Assembly (NCBI RefSeq): GCF_001029445.1
Contig: NZ_LDOT01000012.1
Coordinates: 62,001-126,000, forward strand
Length of the DNA stretch: 64,000 bases
Reading direction: 5' to 3'
Source of the DNA: Photobacterium aquae
GTDB lineage: Bacteria > Pseudomonadota > Gammaproteobacteria > Enterobacterales > Vibrionaceae
In this document: one piece after another, positions 28,159 through 37,351 of the stretch
How the letters are laid out: each line of letters starts with the position of its first letter
Position numbering within the stretch: position 1 is the stretch's first letter
Notes under the pieces: generated by a model
Told to the model about the DNA's origin: nothing
Database searches by the model: none
The model's input: only the letters and a program-made list of their open reading frames with translations
Program-made: the position numbers and the translations under genes

Positions 28159-28164
28159 TATAAT
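28159..28164 (+). promoter_or_regulatory. Perfect TATAAT -10 box upstream of the small ORF
   Basis: TATAAT occurs 51 bp upstream of the 60-residue ORF at 28215. The -35 position (about 28136-28141) is poor, so this is only a likely sigma-70 promoter. Confidence 0.45.
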
Positions 28165-28214
28165 GTCGTCAGTAAAAACAGATAAAAAAACACAAAATAG
28201 TATAGAGAGTCATT

Positions 28215-28397
28215 ATGAACATAGGTGTTGCCACCCTGTTAGGCTATGCGATCAAAGAGATCGTTGCCCCGATCATTCTCGACGGCATGGATGTCGAAAA
28301 AGAACCACCTGTTGAATCAAGTGAGGTTGATAAGGCTATCTCTGCCAGTGAAGATACGCTCAGAGCTGTTACCTCAATCGTCGATATTTTTGTTTAA
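28215..28397 (+). CDS. Orphan 60-residue protein between flgJ and flgK
   Basis: Not recognised. It begins MNIGVATLLGYAIKEIVAPI (amphipathic or weakly hydrophobic), has an acidic middle (EKEPPVESSEVDK) and ends AVTSIVDIFV. Codon use resembles neighbouring genes. A purine-rich ribosome site (agagag) and a TATAAT box precede it. It lies on the strand opposite to both flgJ and flgK, so it is a separate transcription unit inside the rod/hook gene block. No function can be assigned. Confidence 0.55.
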   Translation: MNIGVATLLGYAIKEIVAPIILDGMDVEKEPPVESSEVDKAISASEDTLRAVTSIVDIFV

Positions 28398-28419
28398 AAT
28401 CCTCAAACTGCCTCAATTT

Positions 28420-28450
28420 TCTCGCATCCGCGAGACTGACGTGTTTTTTT
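28420..28450 (+). terminator. Possible terminator of the small ORF
   Basis: A 6-bp perfect stem (tctcgc / gcgaga) 23 bp after the stop is followed within 8 bases by a run of seven T. The gap between stem and T run is longer than ideal. Confidence 0.4.
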
Positions 28451-28646
28451 ATCAAGACGTAGTGCCGGACAATCACCGCTCTACGTCAAAATAACAAGGC
28501 ATGTAGCCCCCTGCAAAATCACTTCGCTCTAATACAAATTCAGCACACCCAGCTCCCTATCCCATAAACGTTGTAGGACTATCGCTATCCTAGCGCCGCT
28601 TATTTATTGAAACTGAATGTGCCGAATCTGCCATGATTGCTGTGGC

Positions 28647-29648
28647 TTATTTATCCATGATGCCGCTGACCTTATCCCAAACCTGCAATACTTTTTCGCT
28701 GTAATTCGGATCGGTGGCATAGCCAGCCTGATGCAATTCCCGAACAAACGCCTCCGGCTGCTGAGTTTGCTCTAGCGCTTTCTGGTAACGAGGGTTCTGC
28801 TTGAGGAATTGGACATAATCATCGAAACTCTCACCATAATTATCATAAGAACGGAATGCAGCCGTCTCCTTGACCGGAATACCCTGGTGAAACTCCAGTG
28901 TTTGGGTGGCAATCTTTTTCCCATCCCACCGCTTATCGGCTTTGATATTAAACAGGTTATGGCTGTGATCTGCCGCATTGGTGATCACTTTCTGGCCCCA
29001 GCCCGTTTCCAACGCCGCCTGCGCAATCAATACGCCAGGATCGACCCCAAGCGCCTTACTCGCTTTCATCGCGTACGGTTTCATCGCATCGACAAAGCTC
29101 TGCGGCGAGTCAAAACGCGGGGCTTTCACTACGGGCTTGGCTGCCGCAACCGCTGACTCTGAGCCCTGAGACGCCATAGGATCCGGTTTGCGTGCCGCAT
29201 CAATGGCTGCGGCAAACTGCTGGCGTACCTGCAACTCGCGCTCGCTATCATTTCGCGCCAAACGGGTAGACGGATCAGCCGCCTGAGGCCGAAGAAATGT
29301 TTGCTCAGCCTCTGCTTCCGGCTTTTTCTCTGTTTCTGAGATACCAGCCACCGCCCCGAGCTGCTCCACAATCAAATCAGCCAGCCCAAGCGTACCGTTT
29401 GAACTAAGCTCACTGGCCATCTGCTCATCGTGCATTTGCTCGAAGAACTTGGTGTTACTGCTGCTCATCAGATCCGACTCGAATGCCTCGTTGGCCTGAC
29501 GCATCGACTTGAACAGCATCTGGGTAAAGATAGATTCAAACTGCTCGGCAGCCGCACGCAGCGACTGCTCCTCGTCATTGCCGATACCCGCACGCAGGCG
29601 ATCGAGGCTGGAAAAATCATTGATAAAGCCCGGTGATGTCGTTTTCAT
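28647..29648 (-). CDS. flgJ: Peptidoglycan hydrolase / rod cap FlgJ
   Basis: 333 residues. The N-terminal rod-binding domain (about 20-100, EQFESIFTQMLFKSMRQAN) is joined by a variable linker to a C-terminal glucosaminidase domain (about 180-330) with the expected catalytic glutamate in AALETGWGQKV. It clears peptidoglycan for rod growth. It follows flgI by 12 bp. Confidence 0.96.
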   Translation of the reverse strand: MKTTSPGFINDFSSLDRLRAGIGNDEEQSLRAAAEQFESIFTQMLFKSMRQANEAFESDLMSSSNTKFFEQMHDEQMASELSSNGTLGLADLIVEQLGAVAGISETEKKPEAEAEQTFLRPQAADPSTRLARNDSERELQVRQQFAAAIDAARKPDPMASQGSESAVAAAKPVVKAPRFDSPQSFVDAMKPYAMKASKALGVDPGVLIAQAALETGWGQKVITNAADHSHNLFNIKADKRWDGKKIATQTLEFHQGIPVKETAAFRSYDNYGESFDDYVQFLKQNPRYQKALEQTQQPEAFVRELHQAGYATDPNYSEKVLQVWDKVSGIMDK

Positions 29649-29660
29649 CGTGATACTCCG

Positions 29661-30749
29661 TTAAATGATAATCAACTGGCCTTCAATAGCGCCGGCCTGC
29701 TTGAGTGCCTGCAAAATAGCCATCAGATCCGACGGTGCCGCCCCAACCTGATTAACCGCCCGCACCAACTCATCAAGGGTGACACCCGGCTCGAACTTGA
29801 ACATCCGGGCATTGTCTTCAGTCACATTCACATCACTGTTGGGAACGACCACCGTCTGGCCTCCCGACATCGCGTTAGGCTGGCTAACCGAATAGTTCTC
29901 TTTGATCGATACCGTCATTCCGCCGTGGGTGATCGCAGCTGGCTTGAGTTTCACATGCTGGCCAACCACAATGGTGCCGGTGCGTGAATTGACAATGATT
30001 TTTGCTGCCCCATCGGCAGGATCGAACTCTAGGTTTTCCAGCGTGGACAAAAATGCCACCCGCTGACTGATATCGCGCGGAGCACGTACCCGCACCGAGG
30101 TCGCATCGATAGCGGAAGCCATCTGCGGACCGAGAAAACCATTGACTGCATCGGCCATTCGCTGCGCAGTCGTGAAATCAGACTCAAACAAGTTAAACGT
30201 CAGGTAATCGCCGCGACCGAAAGGATTTGGCACCTCCTGTTCAACCATTGCCCCGTTAGAAATCCGACCGACCGTCGGGGTATTGCCGACCACTTTCGAG
30301 CCATCAGCACCTGTGGCACTAAAGCCCCCAACCACCAAGCTGCCTTGGGCAACGGCATAGACCTTGCCGTCCAGACCTTTCAAGAAGGTTTGCAGCAAGG
30401 TACCGCCCCGCAGGCTTTTGGCCGAGCCAATTGACGATACCGTAATATCAATCGTCTGGCCTTGCTTGGTAAACGGCGGCAAGGTTGCATTTACCGCCAC
30501 AGCGGCAACGTTTTTGGTTTTCGGCTTGGTACCCGGCGGCAACTGAATACCAAAATTCTGCAGCATGGCGTTAAAACTCTGGTCGGTAAACGGCGTCGTC
30601 TCGCCGGTCCCCGGCAAACCAACAACCAGACCATAACCAACCAATTGGTTACTCCGCACCCCGGCCACCTCGGCAACGTCTTTGATCCTCGCAGCCTGTA
30701 CCGGCAAGGCTGCCAGTACCAGTAACGCTACCCATAGCTGTTTCAACAT
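29661..30749 (-). CDS. flgI: Flagellar P-ring protein FlgI
   Basis: 362 residues with a cleavable signal peptide ([19 protein letters not shown]) and the family sequence [18 protein letters not shown]. It forms the periplasmic P ring bushing around the rod. It lies between flgH and flgJ in the flgF-flgJ series. Confidence 0.97.
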   Translation of the reverse strand: MLKQLWVALLVLAALPVQAARIKDVAEVAGVRSNQLVGYGLVVGLPGTGETTPFTDQSFNAMLQNFGIQLPPGTKPKTKNVAAVAVNATLPPFTKQGQTIDITVSSIGSAKSLRGGTLLQTFLKGLDGKVYAVAQGSLVVGGFSATGADGSKVVGNTPTVGRISNGAMVEQEVPNPFGRGDYLTFNLFESDFTTAQRMADAVNGFLGPQMASAIDATSVRVRAPRDISQRVAFLSTLENLEFDPADGAAKIIVNSRTGTIVVGQHVKLKPAAITHGGMTVSIKENYSVSQPNAMSGGQTVVVPNSDVNVTEDNARMFKFEPGVTLDELVRAVNQVGAAPSDLMAILQALKQAGAIEGQLIII

Positions 30750-30824
30750 GCCTTGCCTGCTCCGTTATGTTTCATTAGCAAAAGTATTTCCAAAATAGAA
30801 GGCCCACCGAAGGTGGGCCGTACA

Positions 30825-31601
30825 TTAGATGGTGACATTGAAAAATTTTGACAACCAGCCCTGATCCTGAACATCCTGCCGGTCGCCCGTGCCGGAGTAC
30901 TGGATACGCGCATTGGCAACGCGGGTAGAAAGCACCGTGTTTTCCTGCGAGATATCATCCGGGCGGATAGTACCACTCAAGCGAATGTATTCTTCGCCAG
31001 TATTGAGCAGCAACCACTTCTCGCCACGCACCACCAAGTTGCCGTTTGGCAAAACATCGACAACCTCGACCGTCACCGAGCCTTTGATGCTGTTGCTCTG
31101 GTCAGCAGAACTGCTTCCCTCGACCTTGTTGGCGTTCGATACCCCGTAGGAGATATCATGGCTGCCAATATTCAGCTTCTGGCCACCCAGCATCAGCGGA
31201 TCCATCGACAAATCCGTGGATTTATCGAGATCGGAACTAGCGCTCTTTTTCGCTTGGGTCTGCTCTTCCAGCATAATGGTGACAATATCACCCAGCCCAC
31301 GCGGCTTGGTGTCGTCATACAGATCTTGCGCATGACTCATGCTAAACAGCGACCCGGTTGAGGTGGCATAGTGAGCCGGCTTTTCCTGCGGGCGAATACT
31401 ACTCCAAGCAGGATCGCCAGCTTCTGGATCTTCGCGTTTGCGCAGAAGATCCACCAGCCCCTTGCTCTTTTTCTCGTTGGTCCCCTCGACCGCATCAACC
31501 GTGGTAGTCGCCTGAGCCACATCCGATTCTTGCGTCTCAGGTGACTGAGCACAGCCACCAAGTCCCAAAACCACCATCAAAAAAAGGTATTTTTTCATCA
31601 T
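30825..31601 (-). CDS. flgH: Flagellar L-ring lipoprotein FlgH
   Basis: 258 residues. A lipoprotein signal with lipobox LGLGGC gives an acylated Cys17. The C-terminal L-ring domain contains NLVVRGEKWLLLNTGEEYIRLSG. It forms the outer-membrane ring of the basal body. The region 76-bp downstream, before flgI, contains a possible small hairpin. Confidence 0.96.
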   Translation of the reverse strand: MMKKYLFLMVVLGLGGCAQSPETQESDVAQATTTVDAVEGTNEKKSKGLVDLLRKREDPEAGDPAWSSIRPQEKPAHYATSTGSLFSMSHAQDLYDDTKPRGLGDIVTIMLEEQTQAKKSASSDLDKSTDLSMDPLMLGGQKLNIGSHDISYGVSNANKVEGSSSADQSNSIKGSVTVEVVDVLPNGNLVVRGEKWLLLNTGEEYIRLSGTIRPDDISQENTVLSTRVANARIQYSGTGDRQDVQDQGWLSKFFNVTI

Positions 31602-31615
31602 GTGCAGCCGCCTCG

Positions 31616-32404
31616 TTATAGCTGCTGGTTCACGTAGCTCAACATCTGGTCTACCGTCGAGATAACCTTCGAGTTCATTTCGTATACGCGCTGGGCTTCA
31701 ATCATATTAACCAGCTCTTCGGTCACGTTGACGTTGGAAGATTCCAGCATCGACTGACGAATTGAACCCAGGCCTTCCAAGCCCGGTACACCTTCTTGAG
31801 GATCACCGCTGGCACCGGTCGGTAGGTACAAGTTCTGGCCAATTGGCTCCAAGCCGCCTGGATTGATAAATGATACCGTGGCGATCTGGCCAAGTACCTG
31901 ATTTTCCTGCTGACCACGGATACGGGCAGACACCTCACCATCAGTACCGACAGTCACGCCCACCGCATCTTCTGGGATCACGATTTCAGGCTGAAGCTGA
32001 TAACCCGAGCCTGTTGTAACCATCTGGCCTTCAGAGTTGACCGTGAACTGGCCATTTCGGGTATAGCCCATGTTGCCGTCCGGCAGCAGGATCTGAAAGA
32101 AGCCATCGCCTTCAATCATCATATCCATAGCATTGCTGGTCGTCTGGCTGTTGCCTTGGGTAAAGACTTTCTGGGTCGCTACCACTTTCGAGCCGGCACC
32201 CAACATCAAGCCACTTGGCATCTCGCTGTCTTGGGTAGACTGGCCGCCTGGCTGGTTGATATTCTGATAAAACAGATCTTCGAACACCGCACGGCTCTTT
32301 TTGAAACCGACGGTCGAGGCGTTAGCCAAGTTGTTCGAAATCGTCGAAATATTGCTTTGCTGGGCGTCAAGGCCAGTCTTACTCACCCATAATGCTGGAT
32401 GCAT
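31616..32404 (-). CDS. flgG: Distal rod protein FlgG
   Basis: 262 residues, with the rod-family N-terminus (ALWVSKTGLDAQQSNISTIS) and C-terminus (LVNMIEAQRVYEMNSKVIST). It builds the distal rod. It lies 22 bp after flgF. Confidence 0.97.
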   Translation of the reverse strand: MHPALWVSKTGLDAQQSNISTISNNLANASTVGFKKSRAVFEDLFYQNINQPGGQSTQDSEMPSGLMLGAGSKVVATQKVFTQGNSQTTSNAMDMMIEGDGFFQILLPDGNMGYTRNGQFTVNSEGQMVTTGSGYQLQPEIVIPEDAVGVTVGTDGEVSARIRGQQENQVLGQIATVSFINPGGLEPIGQNLYLPTGASGDPQEGVPGLEGLGSIRQSMLESSNVNVTEELVNMIEAQRVYEMNSKVISTVDQMLSYVNQQL

Positions 32405-32426
32405 TGTTGTTTCCTTCTATCCGTTA

Positions 32427-33176
32427 TTAGCCCAGTCGCAGCAGTGATGACGATGCCTCGTCCATCTCTTCGGCGGTTTTCATTAGCTTGACTTGCATTT
32501 CGAAATGACGCTGCAGATCGATCATACTGGTCATCTCACCTACTGCGTTCACGTTACTGCCCTCTAAGGCGCCGGTCAGCAAAGAGACCCCAGCATCGGC
32601 ATCAAAGACCTCTCCGGGATTTTTCGATTTGAACAAGCCATTAACGTCCTTGAACAAATCACCATTGTTCGGACGTACCAACTTGATACGATCAATCGTT
32701 TCCATAGCATCAGGCGGCGCGCCCTGTGGCAATACCGAAACAGTACCATCTGTGCCAATTTCAATTTTGCTGATTGGGAGAGGGATAAAAATAGGCCCGC
32801 CACTCTCACCAACCATTAAGTTGTCAGTGCTGTTGAGCAGCATGCCCGTCTGGTCAATCTTCAATCCGCCAGCACGGGTATAGGCTTCCTCGCCAGAGGG
32901 ATCCATCACCGCCATCCAGCCGTCACCTTGGACAGTCACGTCCAAATCTCGCCCGGTGGTCATTACCGAGCCTTGAGCAAAGTTCTGCCCAGGCCTTTCG
33001 GTCATCGCAAACACACGGCTCGGAAGCCCTTCACCGTAGGCCTGCATCGAACGCGCCTGCTCCAAATCAGCACGGAAGCCGGTTGTTCTAACGTTGGCAA
33101 GGTTGTTGGCATGCAGTTGCATCCCGTACATATCCTGCTTGGCACCGCTCATGGCCAAATACAGAGCACGATCCAT
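32427..33176 (-). CDS. flgF: Proximal rod protein FlgF
   Basis: 249 residues from MDRALYLAMSGAKQ, the family start. The ribosome site GGAGAG sits directly upstream, so the start 6 codons earlier is rejected. It is first in the flgF-G-H-I-J operon, behind a sigma-54 promoter at 33210-33225. Confidence 0.96.
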   Translation of the reverse strand: MDRALYLAMSGAKQDMYGMQLHANNLANVRTTGFRADLEQARSMQAYGEGLPSRVFAMTERPGQNFAQGSVMTTGRDLDVTVQGDGWMAVMDPSGEEAYTRAGGLKIDQTGMLLNSTDNLMVGESGGPIFIPLPISKIEIGTDGTVSVLPQGAPPDAMETIDRIKLVRPNNGDLFKDVNGLFKSKNPGEVFDADAGVSLLTGALEGSNVNAVGEMTSMIDLQRHFEMQVKLMKTAEEMDEASSSLLRLG

Positions 33177-33209
33177 TCTTGACTCTCCAATCAAAAGATA
33201 TCGCTTTAA

Positions 33210-33225
33210 TGCAAAAATTATGCCA
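33210..33225 (-). promoter_or_regulatory. Sigma-54 promoter of flgF-flgJ
   Basis: The minus strand reads TGGCATAATTTTTGCA; TGGCA and TTGCA are perfect with correct spacing. It lies about 34 bp upstream of flgF. Confidence 0.85.
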
Positions 33226-33371
33226 CTAAATTCGCCAGCATTTCGTCACCAGCGCACGATAAACTCATGGGTTAGCAGGCTACTACATACCGCGCAGAGG
33301 ACGAAAAGATCGCAAGACGGCAAGCGAGCAAAGCGGAAGGTGGAGCATTGGGGGAAAGTAATGAGGGGAAA

Positions 33372-33401
33372 ACAATTGCCGCCTTGAAACAAGACGGCAA
33401 T
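33372..33401 (-). terminator. Terminator of the flgB-flgE operon
   Basis: An 11-bp stem with one mismatch (attgccgcctt / aagacggcaat) lies 22 bp downstream of the flgE stop and is followed by a short T-rich tract on the minus strand. It separates the two flg operons. Confidence 0.75.
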
Positions 33402-33422
33402 ATAATATGCGCACTAACTGAA

Positions 33423-34736
33423 TTAGCGGATTTGCAGAATGTTCTGCTGAAGCTGGTTGTTCACGTCCAGAGCACGCGAGTTGGCCTGGAAGTTACGCTG
33501 GGCAGAGATCAGATCCACCAGCTCCTGAGTCATATCGATGTTGGACTGCTCCAGTGTGCCGTTCTTGATTGCACCGAACGAACCCTGTGATGCATCACCC
33601 CAAATCGGTGCACCCGATTCCTGGCTCACCTTCCACATAGTACCGCCCTGCTGGCTCAAGCCCTGATCGTTAGGTACGCGAACCAATGCCACACGACCAA
33701 CGACCACATCCTTACCGTTAGAGTAAGAGGCCAAAATGTTGCCATCAGGATCGATATCCACATTCGACAGGTAACCGGTCGTCGCACCGTCAGCATCCTG
33801 GAAGCGGCGAACTTCGAACGGCGAAGAGTACTGGGTAGTATTGCTGTAGTTCATCGACAGCTTCTGGGTGTCATCGGCACCGCCAACGTTAACGCCTGCA
33901 GTCTTGAAATCCACCGTCGGGAATTTGTCAGGCGATGTCATCTGGCCAGCTGAGTCAAACGTCATCTTATGGCCAACCAAGCTACCGTTGGTCACGTAGT
34001 GCTTGTCAGATGCAGGCAAATCAATATCCAGACCAGTCTCTACGCCGTTTTTATCCGTCACGGTGTAGTAGACCTGCCATGAGTTTGGCGTAGTCGGGCT
34101 TTCTGACACATAGTAGGTCGATAGCTTGTATGGCTGACCTAGCGAATCGTACATGGTCGATGAGGTCGACTTGTTGTACGAATCAGGGTTAGCGAAATCA
34201 AACGGTGAATTGATCGGCTTGCTCTCGCTGTTTGGCAGGTTAAGGCCAATCTCAATATTGCCAGATTGCTTCGGTGAGCCGAAGGTATCTTCAATCTTCA
34301 GTGTTTTCGGCTCATAAGAGGATACCGAACCGGTTTCTCTGTTTACGTCATAACCAAGAATGAACTGGTTCTCAGAGTTGACGATTTCGTTGTTGCTATT
34401 AAGGTGGAAGGCACCGTTACGCGTCAGAGCATTATTCGATGGCTCGTTCTTGTTCGGCGCAACAGCAAAGTAACCCGCACCCGTCACTCGAAGATCAAGC
34501 GGGTTGTTGGTGTAGATGCTCGAGCCTTCGTGAAACTGCTGGGCAACGATTGACGTCTGAACGCCACCACCGGTTGTAGTCTTACTGTTGGAGAAAATTG
34601 AGTTCGAATACACGTCGGAAAATTCGGCTCGAGACTCCTTGAAGCCATAAGTATTGGCGTTGGCGATGTTATTACTGGTTGTGTTCAAATCTTTTTGAGC
34701 CGCACCCAAGCCACTCAACGCAATATTCATACTCAT
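33423..34736 (-). CDS. flgE: Flagellar hook protein FlgE
   Basis: 437 residues with the axial-protein N-terminus (MSMNIALSGLGAAQKDLNTTSNNIANANTYG) and C-terminus (LVDLISAQRNFQANSRALDV). FlgE builds the hook whose length is set by FliK. It is last in the flgB-C-D-E operon. Confidence 0.97.
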   Translation of the reverse strand: MSMNIALSGLGAAQKDLNTTSNNIANANTYGFKESRAEFSDVYSNSIFSNSKTTTGGGVQTSIVAQQFHEGSSIYTNNPLDLRVTGAGYFAVAPNKNEPSNNALTRNGAFHLNSNNEIVNSENQFILGYDVNRETGSVSSYEPKTLKIEDTFGSPKQSGNIEIGLNLPNSESKPINSPFDFANPDSYNKSTSSTMYDSLGQPYKLSTYYVSESPTTPNSWQVYYTVTDKNGVETGLDIDLPASDKHYVTNGSLVGHKMTFDSAGQMTSPDKFPTVDFKTAGVNVGGADDTQKLSMNYSNTTQYSSPFEVRRFQDADGATTGYLSNVDIDPDGNILASYSNGKDVVVGRVALVRVPNDQGLSQQGGTMWKVSQESGAPIWGDASQGSFGAIKNGTLEQSNIDMTQELVDLISAQRNFQANSRALDVNNQLQQNILQIR

Positions 34737-34754
34737 TGTCGTTATACCTCGTTA

Positions 34755-35477
34755 TTATTTTGCCTTGCCAATCTGCACAACTTCAGCCAAGTTAAATGGC
34801 TTATCGAAGCCAGCAAGGTTAAGCATGACGCCGCCCTCACCCTTGCCAAGCAACACACTGTTCACGCTTGCATTGGTAAAGACGTCAAATTCTTTGTTCT
34901 GACCGCTGACCATACCGGATACCTTGATGGTGTACTGACCAGCAGGCAAAGGTTTGCCGTTTTCGTCCAGCCCGTCCCATGCGATGTCATGCTCGCCAGC
35001 ACCCTTCGCACCAAGATCGATGGTACGGATCAGTTCACCGCGCGGTGTTTCGATCCGCATGACCGCCTGATCAAGCGAATTAGTCAAGCGAACCTGACCG
35101 CTGATCCCGCCTTCCTCAGTCTTATAACTGGTTGATTTCGGGATCAACACATCCTGTCCCACCAGCGACGATGCCTGTAGTGCTTGGTTGGATGTCATGG
35201 CAGTATTAAGCAGACCAAACTGTTCATTCATTTGGGTGATCCCGTCCACCGTGGCGAACGAGGCCATCTGGGCAATCATCTCGTCGTTGCCCACTGGCTT
35301 GAACGGGTCCTGCTGAGCCAACTGCTTGGTTAGCAGCGACAGGAAATCTTCCTGCTTTAGCTCGTTCTGACCCGTAACCTTTTGCTCGTCCAGGACTTTC
35401 TTTTCCTGCATTTCCTTAAGCTGGTCCATATAGGTCAGGCTGCCGCCTTGGCCGATGCTACCGTTAATTGCACTCAT
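34755..35477 (-). CDS. flgD: Hook assembly cap protein FlgD
   Basis: 240 residues. The N-terminal export region contains the SLLTKQLAQQDPFKPVGNDEMIAQMASF motif, and the C-terminal half is a FlgD Ig/Tudor domain. It scaffolds hook growth. It lies between flgC and flgE. Confidence 0.97.
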   Translation of the reverse strand: MSAINGSIGQGGSLTYMDQLKEMQEKKVLDEQKVTGQNELKQEDFLSLLTKQLAQQDPFKPVGNDEMIAQMASFATVDGITQMNEQFGLLNTAMTSNQALQASSLVGQDVLIPKSTSYKTEEGGISGQVRLTNSLDQAVMRIETPRGELIRTIDLGAKGAGEHDIAWDGLDENGKPLPAGQYTIKVSGMVSGQNKEFDVFTNASVNSVLLGKGEGGVMLNLAGFDKPFNLAEVVQIGKAK

Positions 35478-35496
35478 CAGGTTCTCTCCTTATGCC

Positions 35497-35913
35497 TTAT
35501 TTGCCCATCTGCAAGGTTTGCATCAGCATCTGCTTGCCGGCATCTGCCACTTGCACGTTAGTTTGGTAAGAGCGCGAGGCCGAGATCATATTGGCCATCT
35601 CTTCCATAACATTGACATTAGACTTGTAGATAAAGCCCTCTTCATTGGCAAGAGGGTGATCCGGGTTATATTCAGCGTTGAGCGGCTTCTGGCTCTCGAC
35701 AATCCCCTTCACTTGTACCGGCACACTGTCTTCGCGCTGGTAACTAGCACTTTGCAGGGCCGCCGCAAAGATTGGGTGGCGGGCCTTGTAGGTTTCTTCA
35801 GCCGAGCTACTCACGCTGTTGGCGTTGGCCAGGTTACTCGATGTGGTGTTGAGTCGTACGGACTCCGCACTCATAGCCGAGCCGGAGACATTGAAAATAT
35901 TGAACAAACTCAT
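35497..35913 (-). CDS. flgC: Proximal rod protein FlgC
   Basis: 138 residues, MSLFNIFNVSGSAMSAESVRLNTTSSNLANANS start and MISASRSYQTNVQVADAGKQMLM end are typical. It is separated from flgB by 3 bp. Confidence 0.97.
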   Translation of the reverse strand: MSLFNIFNVSGSAMSAESVRLNTTSSNLANANSVSSSAEETYKARHPIFAAALQSASYQREDSVPVQVKGIVESQKPLNAEYNPDHPLANEEGFIYKSNVNVMEEMANMISASRSYQTNVQVADAGKQMLMQTLQMGK

Positions 35914-35916
35914 TGA

Positions 35917-36315
35917 TTACTCTCCTTTCAATGCCTTTGAGAGGTTCTTGAATTTTGAACCGAGGAAATCCAGTGATGCCTGATATTCGATTGCGTTCTG
36001 CATGAACAAGTTCTGCTCAAGCTGCGCGTCCACGGTGTTGCCGTCGCCTGTATCTGGCTGGGTTGGCACCCGGTACTTCTGCTCACCCATTACGTGCGAC
36101 GAAGAGGCAGCAATATGCCGACCATTGGTTCGGCTAAGGCCAACTGTTGCCCCCGAGGTTGCCGCATTGAGCGCTCGCTTGAAGTCAATATCTTTGGCTT
36201 TATAGCCTGGGGTATTGGCATTGGCAAGGTTGCTGGCCAAGGTTTCGGCGCGCTTGCCCCTAACGCCAACCGTGTACTGGTGTACACCCAGTGCTTTATC
36301 AAAAGAAATCGACAT
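35917..36315 (-). CDS. flgB: Proximal rod protein FlgB
   Basis: 132 residues from MSISFDKALGVHQY. The ribosome site GGAGGC lies just upstream of this ATG, so the start six codons earlier is rejected. FlgB is the first rod protein on the MS ring. It is first in the flgB-E operon behind a sigma-54 promoter at 36346-36361. Confidence 0.96.
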   Translation of the reverse strand: MSISFDKALGVHQYTVGVRGKRAETLASNLANANTPGYKAKDIDFKRALNAATSGATVGLSRTNGRHIAASSSHVMGEQKYRVPTQPDTGDGNTVDAQLEQNLFMQNAIEYQASLDFLGSKFKNLSKALKGE

Positions 36316-36345
36316 ACTGCCTCCATCATTCACTGGCCAATAATA

Positions 36346-36361
36346 AGCAAATGATGTGCCA
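36346..36361 (-). promoter_or_regulatory. Sigma-54 promoter of flgB-flgE
   Basis: The minus strand reads TGGCACATCATTTGCT; TGGCAC and TTGCT are perfect. It lies about 31 bp upstream of the flgB ATG. Confidence 0.88.
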
Positions 36362-36431
36362 ACTTATTGTTAGCGCTCCAACTTTGCCCTTATCCAGACG
36401 ATCCCGGCACGCTGGGAACGAAAATGGACGT

Positions 36432-36470
36432 AAAAAAAGCCCCTGAGCCTATTTCAGCTCAGGGGCTTTT
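36432..36470 (-). terminator. Terminator between cheR and flgB
   Basis: A 13-bp stem (aaagcccctgagc / gctcaggggcttt) flanked by A and T runs on its two sides lies about 30 bp downstream of the cheR stop. Confidence 0.9.
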
Positions 36471-36498
36471 CTACTTCAGAATTTTCAGCTGCCGCCAA

Positions 36499-37329
36499 TC
36501 ACTTCAGTTTGTAGATAATTCCAGGGTTACAGCGAATCATCTCAAACTTATCACTCAGCCCGGTCAGTGACTCCGATGCACCAAGCAGTAGGTAACCGCC
36601 AGGATTAAGGCTTGCCGCCATCTGGTTCAATACCTTGGCTTTCATTTCTGGCGAAAAGTAGATCAGTACGTTTCGGCAGAAGATGATATCGAACTTACCC
36701 AACAGCGCATAGCTGTCTTTGAGGTTCTGCGGGCGGAAGTTCACCATCCGCTTCACCTTGTCATTGACCTTCATCCGGCCATCGCCGTTGTCTTCAAAGA
36801 ACATCCGGCGGCGCTCAGGCGACAAACCACGGCTCAGAGCCAGGTTATCGTATGCCCCGACACGGCAGGTATCCAGCATAGTCTGGGAGATATCGGTCGC
36901 GGTGATCTGCACCCCGCCCGTCAGCATTCCCGGACGACGGCCTTGAGTTTCCAGCACGGTCATCGCAATCGAATAAGGTTCCTGACCCGATGAACTTGCA
37001 GCCGACCACACCTTGAGCGGGCGTTTGTTGGCGGCCAGTTCCGGCAGAATTTTATCGGCCAGTACCGTAAACGGGTAGGTATCGCGAAACCACAGGGTTT
37101 CGTTGGTTGTCATCGCATCCACCGCGGCCACACGCAAATCACGATTGCGACCGGAAATCACCAGCTGAAGCAGTTCAGACAGTGACGGTAGCGAAAAACG
37201 GCTAAGCAAAGGGCTCAAACGGCTACGTACCAGATACTGCTTACTGTCGCCGAGTACAATGCCGCACTGGCCTTCAAGAAACCGGCAGAACTCACGGTAT
37301 TCCTGATCATTTATCGTTACAGCTGTCAT
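36499..37329 (-). CDS. cheR: Chemotaxis protein methyltransferase CheR
   Basis: 276 residues. N-terminal CheR domain followed by the SAM-dependent methyltransferase fold (VWSAASSSGQEPYSIAM; FDIIFCRNVLIYFS). It methylates glutamates of chemoreceptors using S-adenosylmethionine. It follows cheV by 22 bp, as in Vibrio flagellar clusters. Confidence 0.97.
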   Translation of the reverse strand: MTAVTINDQEYREFCRFLEGQCGIVLGDSKQYLVRSRLSPLLSRFSLPSLSELLQLVISGRNRDLRVAAVDAMTTNETLWFRDTYPFTVLADKILPELAANKRPLKVWSAASSSGQEPYSIAMTVLETQGRRPGMLTGGVQITATDISQTMLDTCRVGAYDNLALSRGLSPERRRMFFEDNGDGRMKVNDKVKRMVNFRPQNLKDSYALLGKFDIIFCRNVLIYFSPEMKAKVLNQMAASLNPGGYLLLGASESLTGLSDKFEMIRCNPGIIYKLK

Positions 37330-37351
37330 TTACTACTCAATTTCTTTGTTT

